Position numbers and translations under genes: made by a program
Assembly: GCA_013289825.1 (NCBI GenBank)
Contig: JABCZF010000004.1
Location: 62,001 to 126,000 of the forward strand
DNA length: 64,000 nucleotides
From: Acidobacteriota bacterium
Lineage (GTDB): Bacteria > Acidobacteriota > Terriglobia > Acidiferrales > UBA7541
Reading direction: 5' to 3'
In this document: positions 47,501-55,394 of the stretch, piece after piece
Layout of the letters: the number at the start of each line of letters is the position of its first letter
How positions within the stretch are numbered: position 1 is the stretch's first letter
Notes under the pieces: model-generated
Databases searched by the model: none
Told to the model about the DNA's origin: nothing
What the model saw: the letters and a program-made list of their open reading frames with translations, nothing else

Positions 47501-47617
47501 CCGATTGGGAATTTGAGTTCGCCGCTCTTTGGCGAGGCCAATGCGCTTGCTGGGCAGCCGTACTCATCCCCGACAGCGAACCGGCGGATCGACTTGCAGG
47601 TGCAGTTCACGTTTTAG
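44576..47617 (+). CDS. TonB-dependent receptor, Oar-like with carboxypeptidase-regulatory-like domain (receptor 3)
   Basis: A 1013-residue outer-membrane receptor, shorter and more diverged than receptors 1 and 2. It has a signal peptide (LFLATLLLAVMCANVMKAQ), a CarboxypepD_reg-like domain (LRGQVTDPSGAAVGNATVLV), a plug-like region (IYIDGFTAGQLPPKASIREI, LTKPGTDQFHG) and a barrel ending RIDLQVQFTF. A Gly-rich insert (GGPGGPGGSTFGRGPGGGDH onward, residues ~925-965) interrupts the barrel near the C-terminus. ATG 44576 follows AGGAGAAGGA. It is linked to the DUF5666-like gene upstream and a 52-residue basic protein downstream. Ligand unknown. Confidence 0.87.
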   Translation: MRFGLYRWMLFLATLLLAVMCANVMKAQTPAGTLRGQVTDPSGAAVGNATVLVSTASGVATATTNRDGIFEVTGLAPGKYEVKVVADGFAAFDQPEVVISAGQAQKLNVAMKIEVQEQKVEVSDTTTKVDVNPANNAGAIVMQGKDLEALSDDPDELQSELQALAGPSAGPNGGQIYIDGFTAGQLPPKASIREIRINQNPFSAEYDKLGYGRIEILTKPGTDQFHGQFFMTGNTAGFNSRNPFEHLPAGTEQPGYHTTQFSANVGGPLSKKASFFFNIERRSISDLSVVSAEIVDPTTFQIEPFSQALPNPRTRINLSPRLDYQVTPTNTLSVRYQYWRNNEKDDLGTGGGFNLVSQATNSINSENTLQATDTQTISPSIINEVRFQYIRETESATPTTTAPAISVPGAFVGGGNTSGTSSDTQDRYELQNIVYMNHGKNAWKIGGRLRYTTDWTASNGTFNGAYSFGARLLPGCAPTATDNCEITPLQAYQITLQALAPGNTPANLAKAISEGGGASFYSLNYNTGGSAATSVSFFDGALFVQDDFKWRPNVTVSYGLRYETQNNLADHADFAPRLGIAWGIDGNGKNKSPKTVLRLGYGIFYDRFAENLVLQQQLANGFIQQQFLIPNPQFFNPNQPFTPADPGFPTTAASSETVYVKNRNLRTPYTMQAGVTLERQLTKFANVSVTYLNARGVHQFYANVFPPNTPNSPLPGGFIPSDIAYQYTSGAIFKQNQLIVNSSVRIPTAHGFIKDLSLFGYYTLNYANSDSAGAFYVPSIPEGVGANPEGISADYGRASFDIRHRAFFGGTIGAPYGFRLSPFMIVSSGIPFNITTGQDVFGDAQFNTRPALATCGPGTPPGVVQTAFGCFNTLPQAGQTPIPINFATGPGRFSLNLRLSKTFGFRQKKEAVASGGPGGPGGSTFGRGPGGGDHGGGPRGGGGPMFGGGGSSNYRYNLTFSVNARNVFNNVNVGTPIGNLSSPLFGEANALAGQPYSSPTANRRIDLQVQFTF

Positions 47618-47677
47618 CGGTGGATTATTTCCTAGTTCCGGCCGGCAGAGGGACGCACTAATTGCCAGGAAAATGCC

Positions 47678-47836
47678 ATGAAGAGGCGGCGAAAGAAAGT
47701 GCTGGATGTGGGCGTGGAGGCCAGGCGGGCAGCACGTAACTCCGGGATTGCGCCTGCGGCCACCCGGGTGATCGCGGATAAGCGGAAGCATCCGGCCAAG
47801 CACAAGAAAAAGTGGCTGGAAAAAGAAGCGGAGTAG
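47678..47836 (+). CDS. 52-residue highly basic protein
   Basis: Reads MKRRRKKVLDVGVEARRAAR, then NSGIAPAATRVIADKRKHPA and KHKKKWLEKEAE before TAG 47834-47836. AGGA lies 7 bases before the ATG, and a perfect terminator hairpin follows 35 bases after the stop. Both support a real gene despite its size. Its strong Lys/Arg content (about 20 of 52 residues including His) suggests nucleic-acid or ribosome contact. I recall similar small acidobacterial proteins but no assigned function. It may share the receptor 3 transcript. Confidence 0.65.
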   Translation: MKRRRKKVLDVGVEARRAARNSGIAPAATRVIADKRKHPAKHKKKWLEKEAE

Positions 47837-47871
47837 AACCGGAATCCTCCCGGTTTCCCTTTTCTGCCGAG

Positions 47872-47896
47872 TAGGTCCGGACCGGACCTAGTTTTT
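47872..47896 (+). terminator. terminator after the 52-residue gene
   Basis: Perfect eight-base arms TAGGTCCG (47872-47879) and CGGACCTA (47883-47890) around GAC, followed by GTTTTTGG. Confidence 0.75.
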
Positions 47897-47902
47897 GGAG
47901 CC

Positions 47903-48451
47903 TCATCCAGGTTTATGAGCGGGGACGGATTCGTCCGGGCGGAAAAGCGCGGACGGCATGGTCTTCTTGCGCTCGGCGAGTACGCTCGCGATCGATTCCA
48001 AATCCTTTTTGTCAAAGCCCATACAACTGATCTTCACAGTGCCGTCGGTCTCAATGAGAAAGATCGTCGGGACACTGCTAAGGCCGTAGGCATTTGAAGC
48101 CGGATAGCCTTTTTCCTTTTCATCAAGCAGTATCGGGAAAGTGGTGCCGAATTCCTTGGCAAAGTCTTTCGTAGCGCCGGCTTCATCTTGCGAGATGCCA
48201 AGGAAGTTCACGTTGTCGCCGCCGTAGCGCTTGTAGATGCGTTCGAGGAAAGGGAACGTGAATTGGCAGACCGGGCAGGAAACTTTGAAGAAGGCCGCCA
48301 CCACGGGCCCTTGTTCGATTAGTTGTTCGAGTGCGTGCTCTTTTCCATCCAGCGCCTTCAAGGAAAATCCCGGCGCCATATTTCCTGCCACGATGTGAGT
48401 CATCTCTTTGCTTGCTCCCAGCCAACGCCAAGTGCGATCGAAAATCGTCAT
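47903..48451 (-). CDS. thioredoxin-fold redoxin (AhpC/TlpA-like)
   Basis: A 182-residue thioredoxin-fold protein. The active site is VAAFFKVSCPVCQFTFPFLE near residue 58, so CPVC is the redox pair. LSSVPTIFLIETDG near 123 holds the cis-proline. There is no signal peptide; the N-terminus (MTIFDRTWRWLGASKEM) precedes the AhpC/TSA-like APGFSLKALDGKEHALEQL. It probably reduces disulfides or peroxides in the cytoplasm. It follows the rhomboid gene on the same strand. Confidence 0.83.
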   Translation of the reverse strand: MTIFDRTWRWLGASKEMTHIVAGNMAPGFSLKALDGKEHALEQLIEQGPVVAAFFKVSCPVCQFTFPFLERIYKRYGGDNVNFLGISQDEAGATKDFAKEFGTTFPILLDEKEKGYPASNAYGLSSVPTIFLIETDGTVKISCMGFDKKDLESIASVLAERKKTMPSALFRPDESVPAHKPG

Positions 48452-48505
48452 TTCAGAATCTTAGCGCAGTCTCGAGAAACGCAGGAAATAATACGCCTCT
48501 CCGAA

Positions 48506-49882
48506 TCAATGCACCTGCCTGGTGGCGTAGTCCAGCCCGGCTTGTGCGCGTTTGTCGTTCGGATTTTGCGCCAGAATGCTTCTGTAAGTTGTCTGAGCGT
48601 CGGCGAAATGCCCCGCTTGCAGCTGGGCCTGGCCGAGAGAAAAAGCTGCGTCGTTCATTCTTGGGTCGAGTGCGAGTGCCTGCCGGAACTCAGGAATTGC
48701 GGAGTCGTACTGCCGCTTGGCGAGCGAAACCTGTCCGAGCCCAAAATGCACGAATGCCTGGTTGGGGTTTTGCTCCTCGAGATGCTGGAAAAATGCCGTT
48801 GCTTGACCGATCATTCCGAACTGCAGAAAAACTGTTCCGAGTTCTTTCTGGTACGTGATGTTGTCTGGATTCGCGTCGTAAGCCTTTTGTAGCGCCGCGA
48901 TTGCTTCGGGATACTGCCCTTTGCGGAAATACACCTTGGCCAGCAGTTCGTGCCCGGGAGCAAACTCGGGCTCACGCGCGGTTAGCTGCTGCAATTGCGT
49001 CAGGGCTTCGTCGGTTTTCTTCTCGGCGATCAAGTGCTCGGCGGTTAGAAGCTCGCTCACACCTTTGGAGAGTCTTTTGGCTGCAATGGCGGAGCCCACC
49101 AGCGCGATCGCAGAGAAAATAGCCACCAGCGATACCCGTGCGCGGCGCGCCGCCTCGCTAGCTCCGGCAGCGGGCAGCACCGCTCCAACGACAAGGCCCA
49201 TCGCCAGGCCGCCGATGTGCGCGGCGTTACTGATTCCCGGAAGCGCTCCAAACGCCAGGTTGTAGGCAATGAATGTGCCCAGGCTCCCCAGCATTCTGCT
49301 GTTGATTTTTATGTGCGACGGAGTCTTCTTCAAATAAACGTAGGAAACCAGCACGCCAGCCATTCCAAAAATCGCACCCGAGGCTCCTGCGCCCACCCCC
49401 ATCGGGTGCCAATACAGGCTCGCGATGCTGGCGAAAATTCCGCTCACAAAATAAGCGAGCAAGTAAGAGGCGCGTCCCATCAATTGCTCGGCAGCGCGGC
49501 CCAAATTCCAGAGGCACCACATGTTGAGGCCGATGTGAACAATTCCGAAGTGCAAAAACATGCTGGTGACCAGGCGCCACCATTGCCCGTTCAGCGTGAG
49601 GGGACCAAAGTCCGCGCCGAAGGCAATCATCTGCTGCGTCGATGGGGTGAAGGGCGATATTCCTCGCAGCACCATGATTAGGAACACCATTACGTTCAGC
49701 CCAATTAGTCCTGCGGTGATCAGGATGGAAGGAGTAAGGGGAGCTTGTCCAGAAGTTGCAATCCCGGCGCGCGACCTTGGCCCCCTGCCCTTCTCGCATT
49801 CCGGGCAGGTCAGGGAAACGGGCGAATCACCGAAATTGCGTTCAAACTCTTTTCCGCACTGTGGGCAGCGTTCGATGGGCAT
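48506..49882 (-). CDS. rhomboid-family intramembrane serine protease with zinc ribbon and TPR domain
   Basis: A 458-residue protein with three parts. Residues 1-35 are zinc-ribbon-like (RCPQCGKEF ... LTCPECEKG, two CxxC pairs). Residues ~50-265 form the rhomboid membrane domain with the catalytic serine in GASGAIFGMAG near 168 and histidine in SNAAHIGGLAMGLVVG near 222. Residues ~290-458 hold TPR repeats (FAPGHELLAKVYFRKGQYPEAIAAL; AFVHFGLGQVSLAKRQYDSA). It should cleave transmembrane proteins in the inner membrane, with the TPR part recruiting partners. Confidence 0.87.
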   Translation of the reverse strand: MPIERCPQCGKEFERNFGDSPVSLTCPECEKGRGPRSRAGIATSGQAPLTPSILITAGLIGLNVMVFLIMVLRGISPFTPSTQQMIAFGADFGPLTLNGQWWRLVTSMFLHFGIVHIGLNMWCLWNLGRAAEQLMGRASYLLAYFVSGIFASIASLYWHPMGVGAGASGAIFGMAGVLVSYVYLKKTPSHIKINSRMLGSLGTFIAYNLAFGALPGISNAAHIGGLAMGLVVGAVLPAAGASEAARRARVSLVAIFSAIALVGSAIAAKRLSKGVSELLTAEHLIAEKKTDEALTQLQQLTAREPEFAPGHELLAKVYFRKGQYPEAIAALQKAYDANPDNITYQKELGTVFLQFGMIGQATAFFQHLEEQNPNQAFVHFGLGQVSLAKRQYDSAIPEFRQALALDPRMNDAAFSLGQAQLQAGHFADAQTTYRSILAQNPNDKRAQAGLDYATRQVH

Positions 49883-49947
49883 AAAAAATAATAACAGTTT
49901 CTAAGGAAATGGCCGCGTGCTCCGAAGAATAGAGATCGCAACTAGGA

Positions 49948-51225
49948 TCAGTGGATTTGCTTGGTTTTGCGGTGCATGTAATCCATCAGCAAGTACTGGC
50001 CGAGGGTGTAGGGCGTGGTGAAGTAGGCTTTGCCGCGGCACATCTCGGTGATTTTCTGGACGAAGTGGACCAGGCTGTAGTCGCTGGCGAGCATGAAGGT
50101 GTTGATCATGATGCCGGCGCGCTTGCATTTGTTGACTTCTTCGAGAGTCTGGCCGACGACGAAAGGATCCAATCCGAAGGCATTTTTGTAGATACGGCCG
50201 TCTTCTAACGTGAGCGCGGAGGGCTTTCCGTCGGTGATCATGATGATTTGGCGCATGTCTTTCTTTTGGCGGAGCAGGATACGCTGCGCCAGCCGCAGGC
50301 CTTCGCGCGTGTTGGTGTAGTACGGGCCAACCTGGACGCGGGCGAGTTCGCCGAGGGGAACTTCTTCGGCGCTGTCGTGGAAGAGCACCAGGCTGAGCGT
50401 ATCGCCGGGATATTGCGTGCGAATGAGATGGGAAAGGGCCATGGCCACGCGTTTTGCGGGAGTGAAGCGATCCTCGCCGTAGAGAATCATACTGTGGCTG
50501 CAATCGAGAAGAACGACGGTGGCGCAAGAGCTGTGATATTCGCACTGATGCACCATGAGGTCCGAATAGGCCATGTCGATGGGAACTTTCGCGCCTTGGC
50601 GGCGGACGGCGTTGAAGAGAGTTTCGCTGACGTCCAGATTCATGGTGTCGCCGAATTCGTAGGGGCGGGAGACGCCGCCGGACTCGATGCCCGTGGAGAG
50701 GTCGCGGGTGTCGTGACGTCCAAAGCTGCTGCGGCCTAGGGAGCCGAGAAGGTCCTGGAGAGTTTTGAAGCCTAGGAAATCGATGGTCTTGTCGGTGATC
50801 TCGAAGCGTGCTTCGGGGGGCTTTTCGTGGGGCTGGCCGAGTTGGCCGCGGGCGGAAGTTTCCGGAGGTGGCGTGACTTGGGGCGGCTGCTCGGGATTGA
50901 TGAACCCTTCCTGAGCGAGGCGCTCCATTAGTTTGTCGAGGAGATCTTTAACGGCTTGATTGTTTTGCGCGTCGGGATTTTGCAGCATTTGGCGAAGCTC
51001 TTCGCTCATGGCGTCTTCGGGGAGGAAGTCGCCTTCCTGGAGGGCGCGGAGAATGGCTTCGCGTAGGGCTTCCATGGAGCGGCCGGAATCCATTTGGGAG
51101 ACTCCGTAGAATTGCGATTCAAAGCCGCTCTGCAGGAAAAAATCGCCCATGCGTTTGACCAGTTCTTCTAGATCAATGGCATCGGCGGGTTCGCCGACGT
51201 ATTTTCCGTAGCGGATGAATTTCAT
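49948..51225 (-). CDS. von Willebrand factor A domain protein (BchD-like partner of the AAA+ ATPase)
   Basis: A 425-residue protein with a helical N-terminal half and a C-terminal vWA domain. The metal-ion-dependent adhesion site is visible: [18 protein letters not shown] near residue 235 (DxSxS) and [12 protein letters not shown] near 310. Its start [20 protein letters not shown] is distinctive. It lies 108 bases downstream of a MoxR/BchI-type ATPase, an arrangement seen in chelatase and chaperone-like ATPase/vWA pairs that remodel or metallate a client. No chelatase substrate gene is adjacent, so the client is unknown. Confidence 0.82.
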   Translation of the reverse strand: MKFIRYGKYVGEPADAIDLEELVKRMGDFFLQSGFESQFYGVSQMDSGRSMEALREAILRALQEGDFLPEDAMSEELRQMLQNPDAQNNQAVKDLLDKLMERLAQEGFINPEQPPQVTPPPETSARGQLGQPHEKPPEARFEITDKTIDFLGFKTLQDLLGSLGRSSFGRHDTRDLSTGIESGGVSRPYEFGDTMNLDVSETLFNAVRRQGAKVPIDMAYSDLMVHQCEYHSSCATVVLLDCSHSMILYGEDRFTPAKRVAMALSHLIRTQYPGDTLSLVLFHDSAEEVPLGELARVQVGPYYTNTREGLRLAQRILLRQKKDMRQIIMITDGKPSALTLEDGRIYKNAFGLDPFVVGQTLEEVNKCKRAGIMINTFMLASDYSLVHFVQKITEMCRGKAYFTTPYTLGQYLLMDYMHRKTKQIH

Positions 51226-51333
51226 GTGCAGAACCTCGGAAAGCTAACAGCCGACAGCTGGCAGCTTACAGCGGCAAAAAAACGAACCAGTATCACTCGG
51301 CAACCAACGTTGGATGGCGGCGCTCTGTGCATT

Positions 51334-52842
51334 TCAGTTGAATTGGCGGCGCGGAGGGCGGGCCGGATTTTCGCGCTGCTCCTGCTGCTTGGGCTTGTCG
51401 GCGTAGAAACCGCGTTCTTCGCTGCGGCCGATGCGGCGGTGGGCCCATAAGCCTTCTAGGATCATTTCGGCGGCGGACGCGGCAGCGGCTGCGTCTTTGC
51501 GCTCTTGGACGCCGAGGCGCCCGATATGCTCCATTAGGCCCTGAATTTTGGAGAGCTGGTGGTAACGGTCGGAAGTTGTGGCCAGCTCCGGGAGTTTGAG
51601 TTCGCCGCCGATTTCAAACCACTGAATGACCGGTTGGAAGCTGACTTCGGCGAAATGTTTGCTGAAGACGCGGCCGACGGCGGTGCGAATCAGTTCGCGG
51701 GCGATGGTGTCGGCGCCTTTTAGCTCGCCTTCGTATTCGAGTTCGAGCTTCCCGGTGATGGCGGGGAGCGAGGAGTACACGTCGGCGATACGCGCGACGA
51801 CGGATTTTTCTCCGGTGCGAGCGGCGCGCTGTTCGGCGCTGCTGACCAAGCTTTCGAGAGTGGTGATGGGGAGACGCTGGCTGACGCCGGAACGGCGGTC
51901 GACGCGTTTGTCCTCACGGGCCTGAAAGGCAATTTCTTCCACTACGTTGCGAAGATAAGCGGGAACTTCTACTTTGCGTCCGAGGTCGCGAGCGACCCAG
52001 GCTTCTTGCGCGGTGATGGCCATGCCTTCTTCGAGACTGGACGGATAGTGTGTGCGAATTTCGGCGCCGATACGGTCCTTGAGCGGAGTGATGATTTTGC
52101 CGCGCGCCGTGTAGTCCTCGGGATTCGCAGTGAACACGAGAAGGACGTCGAGCGGCAGACGCAGGGGGTAGCCCTTAATCTGGATGTCGCCTTCTTGCAT
52201 GATGTTGAACAATCCGACTTGGATTTTGCCGGCGAGGTCAGGAAGCTCATTGATGGCGAAGATGCCGCGATTGGCGCGAGGGAGGAGGCCGTAGTGGATG
52301 GTCAGCTCATCGGAAAGATCGCGGCCCCCGCGAGCGGCACGGATGGGATCGACGTCGCCGATGATGTCGGCCATGGTCACGTCGGGGGTAGCGAGCTTTT
52401 CCACATAGCGATGATCGCGGGGCATCCAGGCGATGGGTGTGTTGTCGCCTTCGGCGGCGACTTTTTCGCGGCAGGCGCGGCAGATAGGGCGCAAGGGATC
52501 GTCGTTGATTTCGCATCCGATGACCACGGGAATTTCTGAATCGAGGAACTGGGAGAGGCCGCGGAGGATGCGGCTTTTGGCTTGGCCGCGAAGGCCCAAG
52601 AGGATGAAATTGTGGCGGGAGAGCAGGGCGTTGATGATTTGCGGGATGACCGTGTCTTCGTAGCCGTGGACGCCGGGGAAGAGTGGCTCGTTCTTTTCGA
52701 TCATGCGCAGGAGGTTTTGGCGCATTTCGGCCTTCACCGAGCGCGAGACGGTCCGAGCGTCGAAGTCCGGGATGCGTTTCAGCTCACCAAGAGTGCCAGC
52801 TCTCGGATGTCCCGCGGATGCGAGAGATGTGGTTACCGTCAT
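51334..52842 (-). CDS. AAA+ ATPase, magnesium-chelatase (BchI)/MoxR-like
   Basis: A 502-residue AAA+ protein. The nucleotide-binding region is NFILLGLRGQAKSRIL near residue 78. The usual glycine before the Walker A lysine is alanine (RGQAKS). The Walker B-like AINELPDLAGKIQVGLF is near 196 and the sensor-1 region VLLVFTANPEDYTARG near 234. A PICRACREK cysteine pair occurs near 120. With the vWA protein it probably forms a two-component remodelling machine like MoxR/CoxD or chelatase I/D. Confidence 0.85.
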   Translation of the reverse strand: MTVTTSLASAGHPRAGTLGELKRIPDFDARTVSRSVKAEMRQNLLRMIEKNEPLFPGVHGYEDTVIPQIINALLSRHNFILLGLRGQAKSRILRGLSQFLDSEIPVVIGCEINDDPLRPICRACREKVAAEGDNTPIAWMPRDHRYVEKLATPDVTMADIIGDVDPIRAARGGRDLSDELTIHYGLLPRANRGIFAINELPDLAGKIQVGLFNIMQEGDIQIKGYPLRLPLDVLLVFTANPEDYTARGKIITPLKDRIGAEIRTHYPSSLEEGMAITAQEAWVARDLGRKVEVPAYLRNVVEEIAFQAREDKRVDRRSGVSQRLPITTLESLVSSAEQRAARTGEKSVVARIADVYSSLPAITGKLELEYEGELKGADTIARELIRTAVGRVFSKHFAEVSFQPVIQWFEIGGELKLPELATTSDRYHQLSKIQGLMEHIGRLGVQERKDAAAAASAAEMILEGLWAHRRIGRSEERGFYADKPKQQEQRENPARPPRRQFN

Positions 52843-52900
52843 GAGGCCCCTTCCGCGTCCTGAGTAAATTGGGACGCAAGCAATGCTAATACAACCCGTG

Positions 52901-53521
52901 CTAATTCAATCCTTGTCCGTTGCCCCCGGCGCGCTGGCGCATCACGCCTGTCTTCTGTAGATGCGGCGCCCAGGCGCGAAGATACCCGACCAGGCGTTCC
53001 TGGCGGTCCGATTCGGAGCGTAGTTCGAGGATTTGCTGCTTCCAGAGCAGATCCATCGGCAGGCTGCCTGCGATAGCGAAAGAGATTTGAGCCGACTGGT
53101 CGGTATCGGTGTTCTTGGGATAGTCCTCGAAGACCAGTGTGTGGCAGGTCTCGTAGAGTTCGACAAGCTCGCGGCGCATGGATGGGTTGGCCGGCGCCTC
53201 GCGGTCTTCGAGGTAATCCACGTGGCCTTCAGCGAGGGGATGCTCCTCGAAGAATTTGACGACGCGGAAAGGGTCGCGGCCGACGGTCAAGATGTCCATG
53301 GTTTCGTCGTTATAGGGCTTGACGACTTCGATGATTTCAGCGGTGCAGCCCACGCGGGCGATGCCCTTCGGAAGTGCCAGGAGAACGCCGAAGACGGACC
53401 TTCCCTTCAGGCAGCGGTTGACCATATCGACATAACGAGGCTCGAAGATGTGCAGGGGAAGGTCTGCGCCGGGGAGAAGGACGACGTTCAGTGGAAAGAG
53501 CGGGATACGATCAGGCCGCAT
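52901..53521 (-). CDS. Lon N-terminal (LON substrate-binding) domain protein
   Basis: A 206-residue protein beginning RIPLFPLNVVLLPGADLPLH then IFEPRYVDMVNRCL, the PUA-like fold at the N-terminus of Lon protease. ATPase and protease domains are absent, so it is a stand-alone LON-domain protein. Such proteins are often near proteostasis genes, and the adjacent AAA+/vWA pair fits that setting. Function beyond substrate binding is unknown. Confidence 0.85.
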   Translation of the reverse strand: MRPDRIPLFPLNVVLLPGADLPLHIFEPRYVDMVNRCLKGRSVFGVLLALPKGIARVGCTAEIIEVVKPYNDETMDILTVGRDPFRVVKFFEEHPLAEGHVDYLEDREAPANPSMRRELVELYETCHTLVFEDYPKNTDTDQSAQISFAIAGSLPMDLLWKQQILELRSESDRQERLVGYLRAWAPHLQKTGVMRQRAGGNGQGLN

Positions 53522-53605
53522 AGTGCCAGCTCAAATCATACCAGAGCGCGGGCCAATTGGATGGGAATGCCCCACAAGTCTCGGAAGGCGGGAGGTAGCG
53601 TCGTG

Positions 53606-53929
53606 TCAGGCGAGTTCGGCGAGGAAGGATTCCATCTCAGAGCGGGCGTGGTCGTCGCCTTTTTGGGCGGCGGCGGCGATGCCATTCGACAGAATCTGCT
53701 TGGCTTCGTCGCTGCGCGACTCGCGAGCCAGGAACTGGCCGTACATTAGGTAAGCCGGGATGTAGTCGGCATGGCGCTCGAGTAGGGCTCGGAAGTGGAC
53801 GTCGGCGGCGCGGGGGTCGCCGCCGTTCATGCACTCCATCGCGAGGCCGTAGCGAGAGAAGGCGTCGTCGGGTTTTTTGGCGACGAAGTCTTCCAGCATT
53901 TGGCGCCGCGTTTTCTTTTGGTCCGGCAT
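53606..53929 (-). CDS. small TPR-repeat protein (107 aa)
   Basis: A 107-residue protein starting MPDQKKTRRQMLEDFVAKKP. Two to three TPR-type helix pairs follow (FSRYGLAMECMNGGDPRAADVHFRALL; IPAYLMYGQFLARESRSDEAKQIL). TPR proteins serve as protein-binding scaffolds; partners are not evident. ATG 53929 is favoured because the longer frame upstream has low-complexity, non-coding composition. It is 84 bases upstream of the LON-domain gene on the same strand. Confidence 0.75.
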   Translation of the reverse strand: MPDQKKTRRQMLEDFVAKKPDDAFSRYGLAMECMNGGDPRAADVHFRALLERHADYIPAYLMYGQFLARESRSDEAKQILSNGIAAAAQKGDDHARSEMESFLAELA

Positions 53930-54064
53930 AGTTGGCTCTCGTATTATACGGGGAAAGAGACGCGAGCAGGCCGGGAACCGGCAGAGACGCGGGCGGCTTA
54001 GTGAGGCATCGCTTGGGCTCGAGAAAGCGCACCGGCAGGGTGCCTGTGCTAAAAGGGAGAGCGA

Positions 54065-54601
54065 ATGAAGCGTAAGCAACTGGTGAAGAGTGAGATGAAC
54101 GGGGAATTTGCGTTGAAGGGGAAACCGGTGAGCGCTTCGCGCTCAGAGATGACGGAGATTGTGTTGCCCGCGCAGACCAACCCTTTGGGGAAGTTGCTCG
54201 GGGGCCAGGTGATGCATCTCGTGGATATGGTGGCGGCCATGGCCGCGCACCGGCATTCAAACAGCTATGTGGTTACGGCGTCGGTGGACTACATTGATTT
54301 TCGCAATCCGATTAACCTGGGGGAGATCGTCAATCTGAAATCGCAAGTGAATCGGGTGTTCCGGACGTCGATGGAAGTGGGGGTCGAGGTATACTCAGAA
54401 AATGCCATGACCGAGGAGCGCAAGCACACGACCTCGGCTTATGTGACGTTTGTAGCCATCGATGAGCACACTAGGTTTCCCAAGCCTGTGGCGCCACTGA
54501 TCTTGAAGACGGCCGAGGAGAGGCGACGGTTTCGAGAGGCTGCGAAACGGCGCGAGGTCCGCCTCGCTCTGCGTTACGGGAAGAGACACATCGTTAGCTG
54601 A
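54065..54601 (+). CDS. acyl-CoA thioesterase, YciA-like hotdog protein
   Basis: A 178-residue hotdog-fold thioesterase. The signature LPAQTNPLGKLLGGQVMHLV lies near residue 37 with the family's conserved MDMVAAMAAH-like helix, followed by ASVDYIDFRNPINLGEIVNL. It would hydrolyse medium- or long-chain acyl-CoA. GGGAGAGCGA precedes ATG 54065. It stands alone on the plus strand between two minus-strand groups and its last 8 bases overlap the end of the anti-sigma gene. Confidence 0.85.
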   Translation: MKRKQLVKSEMNGEFALKGKPVSASRSEMTEIVLPAQTNPLGKLLGGQVMHLVDMVAAMAAHRHSNSYVVTASVDYIDFRNPINLGEIVNLKSQVNRVFRTSMEVGVEVYSENAMTEERKHTTSAYVTFVAIDEHTRFPKPVAPLILKTAEERRRFREAAKRREVRLALRYGKRHIVS

Positions 54602-55394
54602 CGCCGCCGGAATAGCGGGGCGGGTTGGTGGGCCAGGGGCTGCCGCCTTCGGGTTCTTCACTGATGGCGAGAGCTTTGGTGGCGTCCATGGATTCCGGCG
54701 GACTCGAGACCAGCAGGACGAATCTCCCATTGGCATCAGGGCGCACCATCATCGAGGGCATGGGCATTTTTCCGGGTGCCTTAGGAATGAACCACAGTTG
54801 CAAGACATGATGGGGAGACGGCATGGGAATGTTTTCACCCATGACCACCACGCCCCATTCGGAATGCCACTTAGCTTTCAGTTGCGGTCCTTGAGCGTCG
54901 CTGCCTTTGAGAGCAATATTTACGGAACCGGGGTCCATCAGAATCGTAGCTTCACGCTTGGCGAGGAGGAGTTCCTGTTCAATCTTTTGGCGTTGTTGGA
55001 CGAGGTCGGCGGCGCGATTGTTTGCCTCACGGATTTCGTCGTGCAGGCGACGGGTGTTCCAAGCAGAGTAGATCGAGAAGACCACCAGCGCAGCCACGCC
55101 TGCCAGCAGCCAGAACGGGATGGCGCTCTTGGAGGGCAGCGCGTGAGGTTTCGCCTGGGATTGCGCTTCAGCGCGGACCGTTTGCAGCAGACGGCCCTTG
55201 AGCATGTCCGAAGGAGCGGCTTCCGGGGCCGTGTAGGCGAGTTGGCTGATGAGCCACCGGGCTTCTTCGACGGCCTTGGTGCACTCCGGGCAGCCGCTCG
55301 CCAGGTGGACTTCGAGCGCGACGCGTTCTTCGGGATCGAGCGCGCCGAGCGCGTAGGCTTCCGTCCGCTCACGGAATTGGTCGCAGTTTTTCAC
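54594..55394 (-). CDS. anti-sigma factor, RskA-like
   Basis: A 266-residue single-pass membrane protein. The N-terminal zinc anti-sigma-like part has EVHLASGCPECTKAVEEARW near residue 30 (H-x4-CxxC). It is followed by a membrane helix (IPFWLLAGVAALVVFSIYSAW, ~93-112), a coiled coil (~115-145) and a C-terminal periplasmic domain (VVVMGENIPMPSPHHVLQLW) of the RskA type. It should hold the adjacent sigma factor inactive until a signal triggers release. Its start overlaps the sigma stop by 4 bases, the usual coupled pair. Confidence 0.87.
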   Translation of the reverse strand: MKNCDQFRERTEAYALGALDPEERVALEVHLASGCPECTKAVEEARWLISQLAYTAPEAAPSDMLKGRLLQTVRAEAQSQAKPHALPSKSAIPFWLLAGVAALVVFSIYSAWNTRRLHDEIREANNRAADLVQQRQKIEQELLLAKREATILMDPGSVNIALKGSDAQGPQLKAKWHSEWGVVVMGENIPMPSPHHVLQLWFIPKAPGKMPMPSMMVRPDANGRFVLLVSSPPESMDATKALAISEEPEGGSPWPTNPPRYSGGVS

